This document shows positions 35,255-43,511 of a DNA stretch of 64,000 nt, in pieces. Position 1 is the first letter of the stretch; each line of letters starts with the position of its first letter. The stretch covers positions 1-64,000 of the forward strand of contig JAFDYC010000057.1 in assembly GCA_018267625.1 (NCBI GenBank), in the 5' to 3' direction. Source of the stretch: Bacteroidota bacterium (GTDB taxonomy: Bacteria > Bacteroidota > Bacteroidia > Chitinophagales > Chitinophagaceae). Under the pieces are notes generated by a model that did not search any database, had not been told where the DNA came from, and was given only the letters and a program-made list of their open reading frames with translations. A program made the position numbers and the translations under genes.

Positions 35255-35807
35255 CGTCCGCTTCACCGCCGTGCTGGATACCAACGTGATTTATCCGTTG
35301 GTTATCCGCGACATTCTCCTCTGGTTTGCGAACTACGACCTCTATACACCAAAGTGGAGCGAGACCGTGTTTGAAGAATGGAAGCGCGTAATGCTTCGGA
35401 AAGAGATAACGGAAAAGGAAGCCGACAAGCGGATAGCAGTTGTGAATGCGGCCTTTCCTGATGCGCTGGTGCAGCATTACGGCAGCCTGATGGCAGCCCT
35501 ACAACTTCCCGATGAGGACGACCGGCATTTGATGGCTGCCGCTATCAAGACGAATGCGAATGTGATTGTGACGAACAATCTTAAGGACTTCCCGGACGAA
35601 TACTTGAAAACCTTCGGGCTCAAAGCCAAAGCGCCTGATGATTTCCTCACCGACCTGATAGACCTCAATCCGGAGCAGGCGGTTGCAGCATTCCGCGAGA
35701 TGGTGCTGAATAAACGGAACCCGCCGCTGGACGAATATGAGGTTCTTGACCGACTGCGGGCTGCCGGCCTTGAGGACACCGCGAACTATTTGCACTCCCA
35801 GATTTAA
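35244..35807 (+). CDS. PIN-domain toxin (VapC-like RNase)
   Basis: The 187-residue protein has a PIN fold: VLDTNVIYPLVIRD with the first acidic residue at Asp12, SETVFEEWKRVM with Glu, PDEDDRHLMAAAIKTNA with the third acidic cluster, and VIVTNNLKDFPDEYL with the last Asp. All four acidic positions for metal binding appear kept, so it should be an active RNase cutting tRNA, rRNA or mRNA when the antitoxin is lost. The start may be ATG 35244 or 35235; both overlap the antitoxin stop. About 50 residues follow the PIN core (DLNPEQAVAAFREMVLNKRN), more than in minimal VapC. Confidence 0.85.
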   Translation: MIHSVRFTAVLDTNVIYPLVIRDILLWFANYDLYTPKWSETVFEEWKRVMLRKEITEKEADKRIAVVNAAFPDALVQHYGSLMAALQLPDEDDRHLMAAAIKTNANVIVTNNLKDFPDEYLKTFGLKAKAPDDFLTDLIDLNPEQAVAAFREMVLNKRNPPLDEYEVLDRLRAAGLEDTANYLHSQI

Positions 35808-35839
35808 GCACTTGCGCAGACAAACAATTTTCTAGTCCA

Positions 35840-37846
35840 ATGAAGGAAGAACAAGAGCAGACGCAACAGGGCGTGGCCTACCAGAACCCGGTAAACCTCG
35901 TCAACGTAACCTACGAGCAAACTGGAAAGAGCAAAGCCATCGACGAGCTGGGCATGCGCGAAATGCAGGCCCGCGCTTACGCAGCCCGCACCGCCAAATA
36001 CCTGCTACTGAAGGCGCCGCCCGCGTCTGGCAAGAGCCGTGCCCTCATGTTCATCGCGCTGGATAAGCTGCGGAATCAGGGTATCCGGAAAGTGATTGTA
36101 GCCGTACCCGAGCGGTCTATCGGCGCTTCCTTCGCACCGCAAAACCTTACCGGGCAGGGCTTCTTTGCCGACTGGAAGGTGGCCCCACGCTACAACCTCT
36201 GCACACCCGGAGCCGACAAGGGTAAAGTGCAAACCTTCCTGCAATTCTTAGACAGCGAGGAGCAAACACTTATCTGCACCCACGCCACGCTGCGCTTTGC
36301 CTTCGAAGGTTTAGAGCCGAAGCGACTGGACAATTGCCTGGTGGCAATAGACGAGTTTCATCACGTATCCGCCGAAGGCGACAATCGTTTAGGAGCGGTA
36401 ATACGCGGCATAATGAATCATTCCGGCGCGAACATCATAGCCATGACCGGCTCATACTTCCGTGGCGACAGTGTGCCCGTGCTGCTAGCCGAAGACGAAG
36501 AAAAATTTACCCGCGTTACCTACAACTACTACGACCAGCTCAATGGCTATGAGTATTTGAAAAGCCTCGGTATCGGCTACCATTTCTATCAGGGACGCTA
36601 CTACAAGAAACAGGACGACAGCGGCATGAGCGCTTTAGAAGAAATCCTGGACGAAAACCTGAAGACCATCATCCACATTCCCAGCGTCAATTCGGCGGAG
36701 TCCTCCAGGCAAAAGCTGGAAGAGGTGAGCCACGTGATAGACTGTATTGGTGAAATGGAATTTCAGGACCCGGAAACGGGAATTCTGCATGTGCGCAGCA
36801 AGCGCAGCGGGCGTATCCTTAAAATCGCCGACCTGGTCAACGACACCAATCAAAAGGAGCGCGATAAGGTGATGACCTATTTGCGGAACGTCCAGGAAGA
36901 GGAAGACATAGATATCATCATTGCGCTCGGCATGGCTAAAGAAGGCTTCGACTGGCCATTCTGCCAACATGCGCTCACCATTGGCTACCGCGGTTCCCTC
37001 ACCGAAATCATCCAAATCATCGGCCGTGCCACCCGCGACAGCGAGCATAAATCACACGCACAGTTTACCAACCTGATTGCCCAACCCGACGCCGTGGACG
37101 ATGAAGTGAAGCTCGCCGTGAACAACATGCTGAAGGCAATCACAGCCTCGTTACTCATGGAGCAGGTGCTGGCGCCCAACTTCAAATTCAAGGCGATGGA
37201 GGATGAAGATGAGGCCGGCGATAACGAGCGAACCATCAAAGTGCGCGGCTTTAAAAAGCCGACATCCCAGCGCGCGAAAGACATCATCGAAAGCGACCTC
37301 AACGACCTGAAGGCAAAGATTCTTCAGAACGATACGATGCTGAAAGCCATGCCTGGCAACCTGGAGCCAGAGGTAATCAACACGGTGCTGATACCGAAAA
37401 TTATCCGCGAGGTTTATCCCAATTTAAGTAACGAAGATGTGGAGGCCGTACGCCAGCATGTGGTATTGGATTCCGTGATGAAGAACAGTAGGATTGAAGA
37501 GCAGGGCGGGAGAAAATTTGTGCGCATGGCAGGCTCTTTTGTGAACATCGAGGATATTCACATTGACTTAATTGACACGGTCAATCCTTTCCAACGGGCC
37601 TTTGAAATCCTTTCAAAGAGCGTTACCCGGCACGTGCTTCGTGCTATTCAGGACACCATAGCCCTTACCCGAATAGAAATGACGGAGGCGGAGGCCATTT
37701 TGCTTTGGCCAAAAATAAAAGAGTGGAGAAACAAGACGGGCGAAGAACCCAATCTACAAGCCAACGACCCCAGAGAGCAGCGCCTGGCGCAGGCTTTGGT
37801 TTATCTGAGGGAGGAGAAAAGAAAACGAATGCAACATGCCGGGTAG
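35840..37846 (+). CDS. DEAD/DEAH-box (SF2) helicase of a restriction-like system
   Basis: The 668-residue protein has SF2 helicase motifs in order: I, APPASGKSR at 59-67 with Lys65; II, DEFH at 171-174; III, TGSYF near 199; V, GMAKEGFDW; and VI, QIIGRATRD at 392-400. The arrangement resembles the ResIII motor of type I and III restriction enzymes. The C-terminal 230 residues (from about 435) are a separate helical region without recognised domain or nuclease motif. Its stop overlaps the GIY-YIG gene by 11 bases, so motor and nuclease are made together, and the two probably form a complex. Confidence 0.88.
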   Translation: MKEEQEQTQQGVAYQNPVNLVNVTYEQTGKSKAIDELGMREMQARAYAARTAKYLLLKAPPASGKSRALMFIALDKLRNQGIRKVIVAVPERSIGASFAPQNLTGQGFFADWKVAPRYNLCTPGADKGKVQTFLQFLDSEEQTLICTHATLRFAFEGLEPKRLDNCLVAIDEFHHVSAEGDNRLGAVIRGIMNHSGANIIAMTGSYFRGDSVPVLLAEDEEKFTRVTYNYYDQLNGYEYLKSLGIGYHFYQGRYYKKQDDSGMSALEEILDENLKTIIHIPSVNSAESSRQKLEEVSHVIDCIGEMEFQDPETGILHVRSKRSGRILKIADLVNDTNQKERDKVMTYLRNVQEEEDIDIIIALGMAKEGFDWPFCQHALTIGYRGSLTEIIQIIGRATRDSEHKSHAQFTNLIAQPDAVDDEVKLAVNNMLKAITASLLMEQVLAPNFKFKAMEDEDEAGDNERTIKVRGFKKPTSQRAKDIIESDLNDLKAKILQNDTMLKAMPGNLEPEVINTVLIPKIIREVYPNLSNEDVEAVRQHVVLDSVMKNSRIEEQGGRKFVRMAGSFVNIEDIHIDLIDTVNPFQRAFEILSKSVTRHVLRAIQDTIALTRIEMTEAEAILLWPKIKEWRNKTGEEPNLQANDPREQRLAQALVYLREEKRKRMQHAG

Positions 37847-39035
37847 TTTAGATGACATATTCAACGACGATGCCTTTGGCCTTCTGAACCCAAAGGACGA
37901 CGCGCCTGCGCCCAAAACAGAAGAAGACCGGCTCATAGATGCCTTTGAAGAAATCAATGTTTTCGTGGAAAAACAGGGGCGCGAACCTGCTGCCGGCAGC
38001 ATGTCGGAATACAATCTTCATGCACGGCTCAAGAACTTCCGGAGCGATGAAGGGAAAAAACGGATGCTGAAAGCCTTCGACCGCTTCAATTTGTTAGGGC
38101 ATGTGGAGATGGCACAGCAAACCCTGGATGAAGTATTAAACGACGATGATTCAGGCTTATTGAATACCAAAGGCGACAGCTCCATTTTTGAATTCCGGCA
38201 TACGCCTAAAACGGCAAAGCGGGCAAAAGCGGAAGAGGTGGCACAACGGCAACCAATTCCAGAGGACGAGTTCGCTAAGTATGAACCGATATTTAAGCAA
38301 GTACATCAGGAGCTGAAGGAGGGAAAGCGCCGCCTGCAAAAGTTCGACCGCTTTGACGACAACTTGCAGGTAGGTCAATTCTACCTTCTCGACGGCATGT
38401 TGCTCTTTCTTGAGTCGGCTGATTTGAAAAAGGAAATGCGTCGGCTGAAATCGGGCAATCGGGAAAGATTAGACGGACGCACCAACACCATTTTTGAAAA
38501 CGGCACCCGTTCTACCCTGTTGTTTCGCTCGCTGGGCAAGGCTATCCAAAAGGATGGCAAGCTTGTTACCACACCGTACAATACAACTGGCGGTGTGATA
38601 CCTCCTGAACAGAGTGTCGTATCAGAGGCTGACGTCGAATCGGGTTGGGTGTACGTCGTCAAGTCAAAATCAGCCCTTCCACAGATAGTAGACATCCCGA
38701 ACCTATTCAAGATTGGATTCTCCACAACTCCAGTCGCCGATCGGATTAGGAATGCAGCCCATGAAGCCACCTACCTCTTTGCAGATGTTGAACTCGTGGC
38801 ATCTTACCGCTGCTACAACACCAACACACAACATCTGGAGAACCTGATTCATCGGTTTTTCGCTACGGCCTGCGTCAACATAGACGTGTTTGATCCCTCG
38901 GGGATACGATGTACACCCCGCGAGTGGTTTAGTGCCCCGTTGGCCGAGATAGATGCCGCAATTAAATTGATGCTCGCCGGTCAAATAATTGATTACCGAT
39001 TCGATGAAAGGAACAACAAGGTCTTAATGAAATAA
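37836..39035 (+). CDS. GIY-YIG (T5orf172-type) nuclease, partner of the helicase
   Basis: The 399-residue protein ends in a GIY-YIG domain of the T5orf172/MUG113 kind: GWVYVV at 270-275 (GIY), LFKIG at 290-294 (YIG), an Arg in VADRI near 302, and the metal-binding Glu335 in LENLIH, then TPREWF. The N-terminal 260 residues are unlike known nucleases and contain a duplicated 19-residue motif, LDDIFNDDAFGLLN (4-22 region) and LDEVLNDDDSGLLN (96-114 region), each before a low-complexity spacer. A repeated acidic motif suits docking to a partner, the helicase being the obvious one. Start overlaps the helicase stop. Confidence 0.85.
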   Translation: MPGSLDDIFNDDAFGLLNPKDDAPAPKTEEDRLIDAFEEINVFVEKQGREPAAGSMSEYNLHARLKNFRSDEGKKRMLKAFDRFNLLGHVEMAQQTLDEVLNDDDSGLLNTKGDSSIFEFRHTPKTAKRAKAEEVAQRQPIPEDEFAKYEPIFKQVHQELKEGKRRLQKFDRFDDNLQVGQFYLLDGMLLFLESADLKKEMRRLKSGNRERLDGRTNTIFENGTRSTLLFRSLGKAIQKDGKLVTTPYNTTGGVIPPEQSVVSEADVESGWVYVVKSKSALPQIVDIPNLFKIGFSTTPVADRIRNAAHEATYLFADVELVASYRCYNTNTQHLENLIHRFFATACVNIDVFDPSGIRCTPREWFSAPLAEIDAAIKLMLAGQIIDYRFDERNNKVLMK

Positions 39036-39366
39036 CAGCAAAAATGAGCATAGGCTTAAGGCCTGCAATTGCTCGAATCACGGCAAATCGCGCTCGGTAG
39101 CTTTGCCACATAGTTCAAGGTTATACGTTCCCGTAAAATCATCAACCGCGATTCCTTCCTTTTCCTGACTGCGCTCAACAGCTTCAGAGAAATAAGGAAT
39201 GTATGGAGGAATGATGGTCAATACGGGCGACAGCACAGATGAAACATACCAGGTTGCTCTATTGCAAACAGACCCATGCGAGTAGCAATTTGAGTGTATG
39301 GAGTATTCATACCTCTCCGCTTCCTCGAGCTGAAAGCCGGACATTTGCACCCCATCCCGAAAACCG
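39036..39366. other. Right border of the accessory block, 331 bases without a gene
   Basis: Right after the GIY-YIG stop, GAGCA/TGCTC and AGGC/GCCT arms (39046-39074) form an imperfect hairpin without a T-run. The rest has no supported gene. A minus-strand frame (39078 to about 39360) shows a protein-like tail (GTYNLELCGKATERDLP) but cannot be assigned; it may be a gene remnant or chance. No tRNA, direct repeat or integrase marks the border. Confidence 0.35.
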
Positions 39367-40551
39367 ATGTCATCTTCCCTTCCCAAGCTGTTTCTGCGTA
39401 AAAAAATCTCTGACCGGGTGGTCAGCGGCCACCCCTGGATTTTTGCCAATGAGCTGGGTGACCATGATGGCAGCGCCCAACCTGGCGACATCATTGACCT
39501 TCATTCCTACAACGGATCCTTTGTGGGCCGCGGCTACTACAACCCGGCATCTCAAATTCGGGTACGCCTGCTTACCCGCAAGGCCGACGAACCAATAGAT
39601 GCCTCCTTTTTTAAAAGAAAAATCCAAGATGCCTGGAATTACCGCCAACGGCTCGGTTATGTGGAAAATTGCCGGCTCATTTTTGGCGAAGCAGACAGCT
39701 TGCCTGCCCTAATCATTGACAAATTTGGCAACTACTTCGTGCTGCAGACTTTGGCGCTCGGCATAGACCGATGGAAGGCAGAGATTGTAGCCGCCATTCA
39801 GGAAATCTTTTCCCCTTCCGGTATCTATGAACGTAATGATGTGCCGGTGCGGGAACTGGAAGGGATGGCACAACAAAAAGGATTTCTCTCTGCCCCTTTC
39901 GACACAAACATTATCATCCACGAAAATGGATTGCGCTTTCATGTGGATCTCGAAAACGGGCAGAAAACCGACTATTTTCTAGACCAGCAGGACAACCGTA
40001 AGGCAATTGAAAAAGTGGTGAACGGTGCAGAGGTGTTGGGTGCTTTTACCTACACCGGCACGTTCGAAATTCATGCGGCACATTATGGGGCCAAAAGCGT
40101 GCTGGGACTCGATATTTCTGAGCAGGCAGTAGCACAAGCCAACCGAAATGCCCAGCTTAATCAAGTGCAGGATCGTTGCCATTTCGAAGCGCTCAATGCC
40201 TTCGACATGCTAAAGCAATGGACCCGTGAGGGCAGGCAATATGATGTGGTGATGCTGGACCCTCCCGCTTTCACTAAGAGCCGGGAGCATATTCAGAAAG
40301 CCGTTTCGGGATACAAAGAAATTAACCTGCGGGGCATAAAGCTGATACGCCCCGGTGGCTTTCTGATTAGCTCATCCTGCACCAACCTGGTGCCGCCTCA
40401 TCTATTTCTGGAAACGCTTTCAGCAGCAGCAAAAGATGCCCGGCGAACCCTGCGACAAGTGAGCTTTCAGACCCAGTCTGCCGACCATCCTATTCTCTGG
40501 AATGTGCCGAGCACACAATACCTGAAGTTCGTCATCGCACAAGTTCTGTAG
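39367..40551 (+). CDS. rlmI: 23S rRNA m5C methyltransferase (RlmI-like)
   Basis: The 394-residue protein is a class I SAM-dependent rRNA methyltransferase of the RlmI/YccW type. It has an N-terminal PUA-like domain (about 1-80, HPWIFANELGDHDG), a central NGQKTDYFLDQQDNR block, SAM-binding GAFTYTGTFEIHAAHYGAKS followed by GLDIS, motif IV LDPPAFTKS, and the catalytic-cysteine loop ISSSCTNLVPP. The target in E. coli is C1962 of 23S rRNA. The start is 331 bases beyond the accessory block, and the enzyme is a common housekeeping gene. Confidence 0.9.
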   Translation: MSSSLPKLFLRKKISDRVVSGHPWIFANELGDHDGSAQPGDIIDLHSYNGSFVGRGYYNPASQIRVRLLTRKADEPIDASFFKRKIQDAWNYRQRLGYVENCRLIFGEADSLPALIIDKFGNYFVLQTLALGIDRWKAEIVAAIQEIFSPSGIYERNDVPVRELEGMAQQKGFLSAPFDTNIIIHENGLRFHVDLENGQKTDYFLDQQDNRKAIEKVVNGAEVLGAFTYTGTFEIHAAHYGAKSVLGLDISEQAVAQANRNAQLNQVQDRCHFEALNAFDMLKQWTREGRQYDVVMLDPPAFTKSREHIQKAVSGYKEINLRGIKLIRPGGFLISSSCTNLVPPHLFLETLSAAAKDARRTLRQVSFQTQSADHPILWNVPSTQYLKFVIAQVL

Positions 40552-40576
40552 CCTTAACTGCAATAGGCCCCAGGGA

Positions 40577-41143
40577 TCAAGCATACATCTCCGCCCAGTT
40601 TTTCAACATCTGTAAGCCATCCGGTGTACCCACACTTTCCGGATGAAACTGCAGGCCTGTGCAGGGAAATCGTTCGTGCTGTATGGCCATATTCATCCCG
40701 TCCTTGGTTTCTGCAATAGACTGCAGGCCGCTGCCGGCAAGGCCTTCGAGCAGAAGCGAATGATATCGCATGGCAGGAAAGTTCCGGGGAATATTTTTAA
40801 AAATATCAGCCCCCTCATGCCGTAGCTCATGCACTTTTCCATGCACCGGTTCGGGAGACAATTCCAGCCGGGCACCGAAATACATGCCTATTGCCTGATG
40901 CCCCAGGCAGATGCCCAATATGGGAATGCGATGATGAAAATGAGCAATCGCTTCCAGCGAAATACCGGCTTGTAAGGGCGTTTCCGGGCCGGGTGAAATG
41001 ATGAGCCGTGAAGGATTCAGGACGATTAATTCTTCCAGGCTGATTTCATCATGGCGCAGCACCCGACAACAGCCACCCGCCAGCAGCAGATAATGATGCA
41101 GGATGTGCGTGAAGGAATCGTAATTGTCAATGAGCACCCACAT
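40577..41143 (-). CDS. pabA: Aminodeoxychorismate/anthranilate synthase glutamine amidotransferase subunit
   Basis: The 188-residue class I glutamine amidotransferase supplies ammonia to a chorismate-using synthase (folate or tryptophan pathway). It starts WVLIDNYDSFTHILHHYL, has the catalytic Cys in LGICLGHQAIG and the His-Glu pair in GLQFHPESVG. pabA and trpG cannot be separated on sequence alone; no trpE or pabB is beside it. The start at 41143 overlaps the end of cvpA by 17 bases (41127-41143). It is the last gene of the operon yqeY-cvpA-pabA. Confidence 0.85.
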   Translation of the reverse strand: MWVLIDNYDSFTHILHHYLLLAGGCCRVLRHDEISLEELIVLNPSRLIISPGPETPLQAGISLEAIAHFHHRIPILGICLGHQAIGMYFGARLELSPEPVHGKVHELRHEGADIFKNIPRNFPAMRYHSLLLEGLAGSGLQSIAETKDGMNMAIQHERFPCTGLQFHPESVGTPDGLQMLKNWAEMYA

Positions 41144-41678
41144 GGCTCGATAGGTGTTCATTCACTCTTTCAAAAAATTGCGACAGCTCTTTGAAAATAT
41201 TCTTTGCAAAAGGCAACACAGCTCCGACATGATCCAACACCCAGGGAGCAACGGGTGTAAACCATTTAACACAGTAGGAATGCACCTTAGTGCCTGGCGA
41301 AATGAAGTGGGCCTGATCGGCCACCCAAAGCAGGCAACTCAGGACAAAGGCCGCGAGAAAAACATAAACAGCAGCACCCATGATTCGGTTGAAAATGCCG
41401 AGAAAGGCTGCTTGCAACATTCCTTCTACTGCCTTAGCAAGCAGGCGCACCAACAAAAAAACCACGATAAAGAGCAGGATATAGGAGATGATTTGTCCCC
41501 AACCCGAGCGGACCCATCCTTGTTCCAGCAACCAATTCCCGAGCAGGCCGCTCAACTTCAGGGCTGCCATCATGCCCAGCACGATGCCCAGCAGGGAAAA
41601 GAGGGCAACAACAATCCCTTTTTGCCAACCTCTGAAAAAGGCTAGCCCCAATAAGGCGAAACAAACAAGATCCAACAT
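41127..41678 (-). CDS. CvpA family membrane protein
   Basis: The 183-residue protein has four hydrophobic segments (about 1-16, 19-45, 62-85, 101-125), and the pattern RGWQKGIVVALFSLLGIVLG followed by IISYILLFIVVFLLVRLLAK typical of the CvpA (colicin V production) family. The molecular role of the family is not settled; in Proteobacteria it affects envelope stability. It is the middle gene of the minus-strand operon, 42 bases after yqeY and overlapping pabA. Confidence 0.85.
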   Translation of the reverse strand: MLDLVCFALLGLAFFRGWQKGIVVALFSLLGIVLGMMAALKLSGLLGNWLLEQGWVRSGWGQIISYILLFIVVFLLVRLLAKAVEGMLQAAFLGIFNRIMGAAVYVFLAAFVLSCLLWVADQAHFISPGTKVHSYCVKWFTPVAPWVLDHVGAVLPFAKNIFKELSQFFERVNEHLSSHVGAH

Positions 41679-41720
41679 GCGTAAAGCTTGGAAAGTACAA
41701 ACCTGCGTGGAGGGGAACGG

Positions 41721-42173
41721 CTATTGGGCCAGTAGTTCCTTGACGAGTTCTGAGATGGCCTTGCCTTCTGCTTTGCCGGCCAGTTGCTTATTGGCGGCAC
41801 CCATCACCTTACCCATATCGGCCGGGCCGGAAGCACCCGTCTCGGAAATGATAGATTGAATGACACTACGAAGCTCGACTGCGCTCAACGGCTGCGGAAG
41901 AAAACGACTGATGATGGCCAGTTCTTCTTCTTCTTTTATAGCCAGGTCTTCACGCTGTTGATTCCGATAAATGTCGAGTGAATCGCGGCGTTGCTTTGCC
42001 ATGCGTTGCAGCATCTTCAGCTCATCTGCTTCGCTGATGCTGTCTTTGGCGTTTGCCGCCGTCTTTTCTTTGAGGATTTCCGCTTTAATTGCACGAAGGG
42101 TACGAAGACCGGCTTCGTCCTTGGCTTTCATGGCCACTTTCATTTCGTCCATGACCTTCGATTCGAGAGACAT
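41721..42173 (-). CDS. GatB/YqeY domain-containing protein
   Basis: The 150-residue protein corresponds to the YqeY family, whose fold equals the C-terminal tail domain of the amidotransferase subunit GatB: MDEMKVAMKAKDEAGLRTLR at the start, RRDSLDIYRNQQREDLAIKE, and the closing GASGPADMGKVMGAANKQLAG. It probably binds tRNA, but its cellular role is unknown. First gene of the yqeY-cvpA-pabA operon. The upstream 130 bases (42174-42303) are AT-rich and hold no clear -7 box. Confidence 0.92.
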   Translation of the reverse strand: MSLESKVMDEMKVAMKAKDEAGLRTLRAIKAEILKEKTAANAKDSISEADELKMLQRMAKQRRDSLDIYRNQQREDLAIKEEEELAIISRFLPQPLSAVELRSVIQSIISETGASGPADMGKVMGAANKQLAGKAEGKAISELVKELLAQ

Positions 42174-42303
42174 ATAAAATGGGGGTTTTTAATAGAAAAA
42201 AATCAAAGCAATAAATCAAACCGGGGCAGCAATGAGGCTATTCTATTCTGAATGCGATACTGCTCTAATAGAAAAGCATTTTTAACCGGGACTTCAGGCT
42301 GAT

Positions 42304-42654
42304 TTATTCAGCATTCATCTGTGTGTTCAGAGCCTCCGCAGCCTTCTTGTGAAATTCTTTGGCAAAGGTTTTCAATTCATTGGCAAGGGCCTCATTGCGG
42401 GTGGCACGCTGGTAAGTGTCTGCCATGCCCATCAGGCTTTGGAAGAAGAAATCATTCATTTCATCCACCATCATTTTTTTCGTCCATAGATCAATGCGCA
42501 GGGCATGTTTTTCTGCAGCATCCCAAAGGCCGAGCAAAAACCCTTTTGCCTCTTGTGCTTGTTCGATGCCGCCATCCGGGGCGAGCCATTGAATGGTTTC
42601 GGGCATGCGCTCATCATCGAGCGTTATCTGAAGGTTTATGTGTGATTCGTGCAT
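42304..42654 (-). CDS. gldC: Gliding motility protein GldC
   Basis: The 116-residue protein matches GldC of Bacteroidota along its whole length: SHINLQITLDDERMPETIQW, DLWTKKMMVDEMNDFFFQSL and MADTYQRATRNEALANELKT. GldC is a small cytoplasmic accessory protein of the gliding-motility (T9SS-linked) set and is kept in many non-gliding species. It has no other gld gene near it here. It supports assignment of the window to Bacteroidota. Confidence 0.93.
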   Translation of the reverse strand: MHESHINLQITLDDERMPETIQWLAPDGGIEQAQEAKGFLLGLWDAAEKHALRIDLWTKKMMVDEMNDFFFQSLMGMADTYQRATRNEALANELKTFAKEFHKKAAEALNTQMNAE

Positions 42655-42753
42655 AAAAACTTTTAAAAAATAGAAATTGAGGACGCCCTCTTTGTTTGGC
42701 TTGCAAAAGTGCGGTGGAACGGATTCACAAATCCATAAAACGGGAATTGCCTT

Positions 42754-43482
42754 TCAATGCCTGTGAGTAGCATGTTTGCCAAGTTGCGTCAAACAGGCAG
42801 CAAGGTCTTTAGGAAGGGGGGCTTCTGCCTGTATTTCCACGCCGGCTGCATTCCGAAAACGAATCCGATAGGCATGTAGCGCCAGCCTGCTGAGCAAAGG
42901 GCGTTCTTCTTCCTCGTTCTTGCCCAGCTTGAATTTCTTCTTGATGGTTGAAAGCAGGAAGGGCTTACCATCTCCGTACAGTGCATCGCATACAATAGGA
43001 TGTCCTATGCTGCTCATGTGAACCCGAACCTGATGGGTACGCCCTGTATGAATTTGCCATTGCATGAGCGAAAACAGGGGCCAGCTTTCCACCACTTTAT
43101 AATCTGTCACAGAAGGCTTCCCTCTGGGGTGAACACACATCTTCCCCTGTATGGAAGGATGCGGAGCAATGGGTGCCTCAATACGGCCCGATTCAGGAGC
43201 CGGAGTACCCAGCACCAGACCCGCATAATACTTTCCAACTTCATGCCGCTCAAAGAGGCCCGATAGATGCCGGTGTGCCTCTTCATGTTTTGCGAATGCC
43301 AGCACGCCACTGGTTTCCCGGTCTAAACGATGAACTACAAATACGGGTTGTTTCTGCTCCTCCTGAAGCAGGCTGCGGGCAGAAGGTAATGCTGCATCAA
43401 AACGGTCCGGGATCGAAAGCAAGCGGGCCGGCTTGTTGACGATGATGTAGTCCTCGTCTTCGTAAAGTCGTTCCAGCTTCAT
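42754..43482 (-). CDS. RluA-family pseudouridine synthase
   Basis: The 242-residue enzyme converts uridine to pseudouridine in rRNA or tRNA. The catalytic aspartate is in VHRLDRETSGVLAFAK; the RTHQVRVHMSSIGHPIVCD block follows. No S4 domain is present, so it belongs to the RluA/RluC-type catalytic core without RNA-binding extension (residues 1-242). The precise RNA site cannot be predicted. It follows ybeY by 29 bases on the minus strand and is probably in the same transcript. Confidence 0.9.
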   Translation of the reverse strand: MKLERLYEDEDYIIVNKPARLLSIPDRFDAALPSARSLLQEEQKQPVFVVHRLDRETSGVLAFAKHEEAHRHLSGLFERHEVGKYYAGLVLGTPAPESGRIEAPIAPHPSIQGKMCVHPRGKPSVTDYKVVESWPLFSLMQWQIHTGRTHQVRVHMSSIGHPIVCDALYGDGKPFLLSTIKKKFKLGKNEEEERPLLSRLALHAYRIRFRNAAGVEIQAEAPLPKDLAACLTQLGKHATHRH

Positions 43483-43511
43483 TGGAAAACAGAATTTTTT
43501 AAAAAAGAATC

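Noticed and set aside
39078-39494. Minus-strand frame of 138 residues overlapping the rlmI start
   Set aside because: More than one quarter overlaps rlmI antisense and no family is recognised. Kept only as a possible remnant in the border region.
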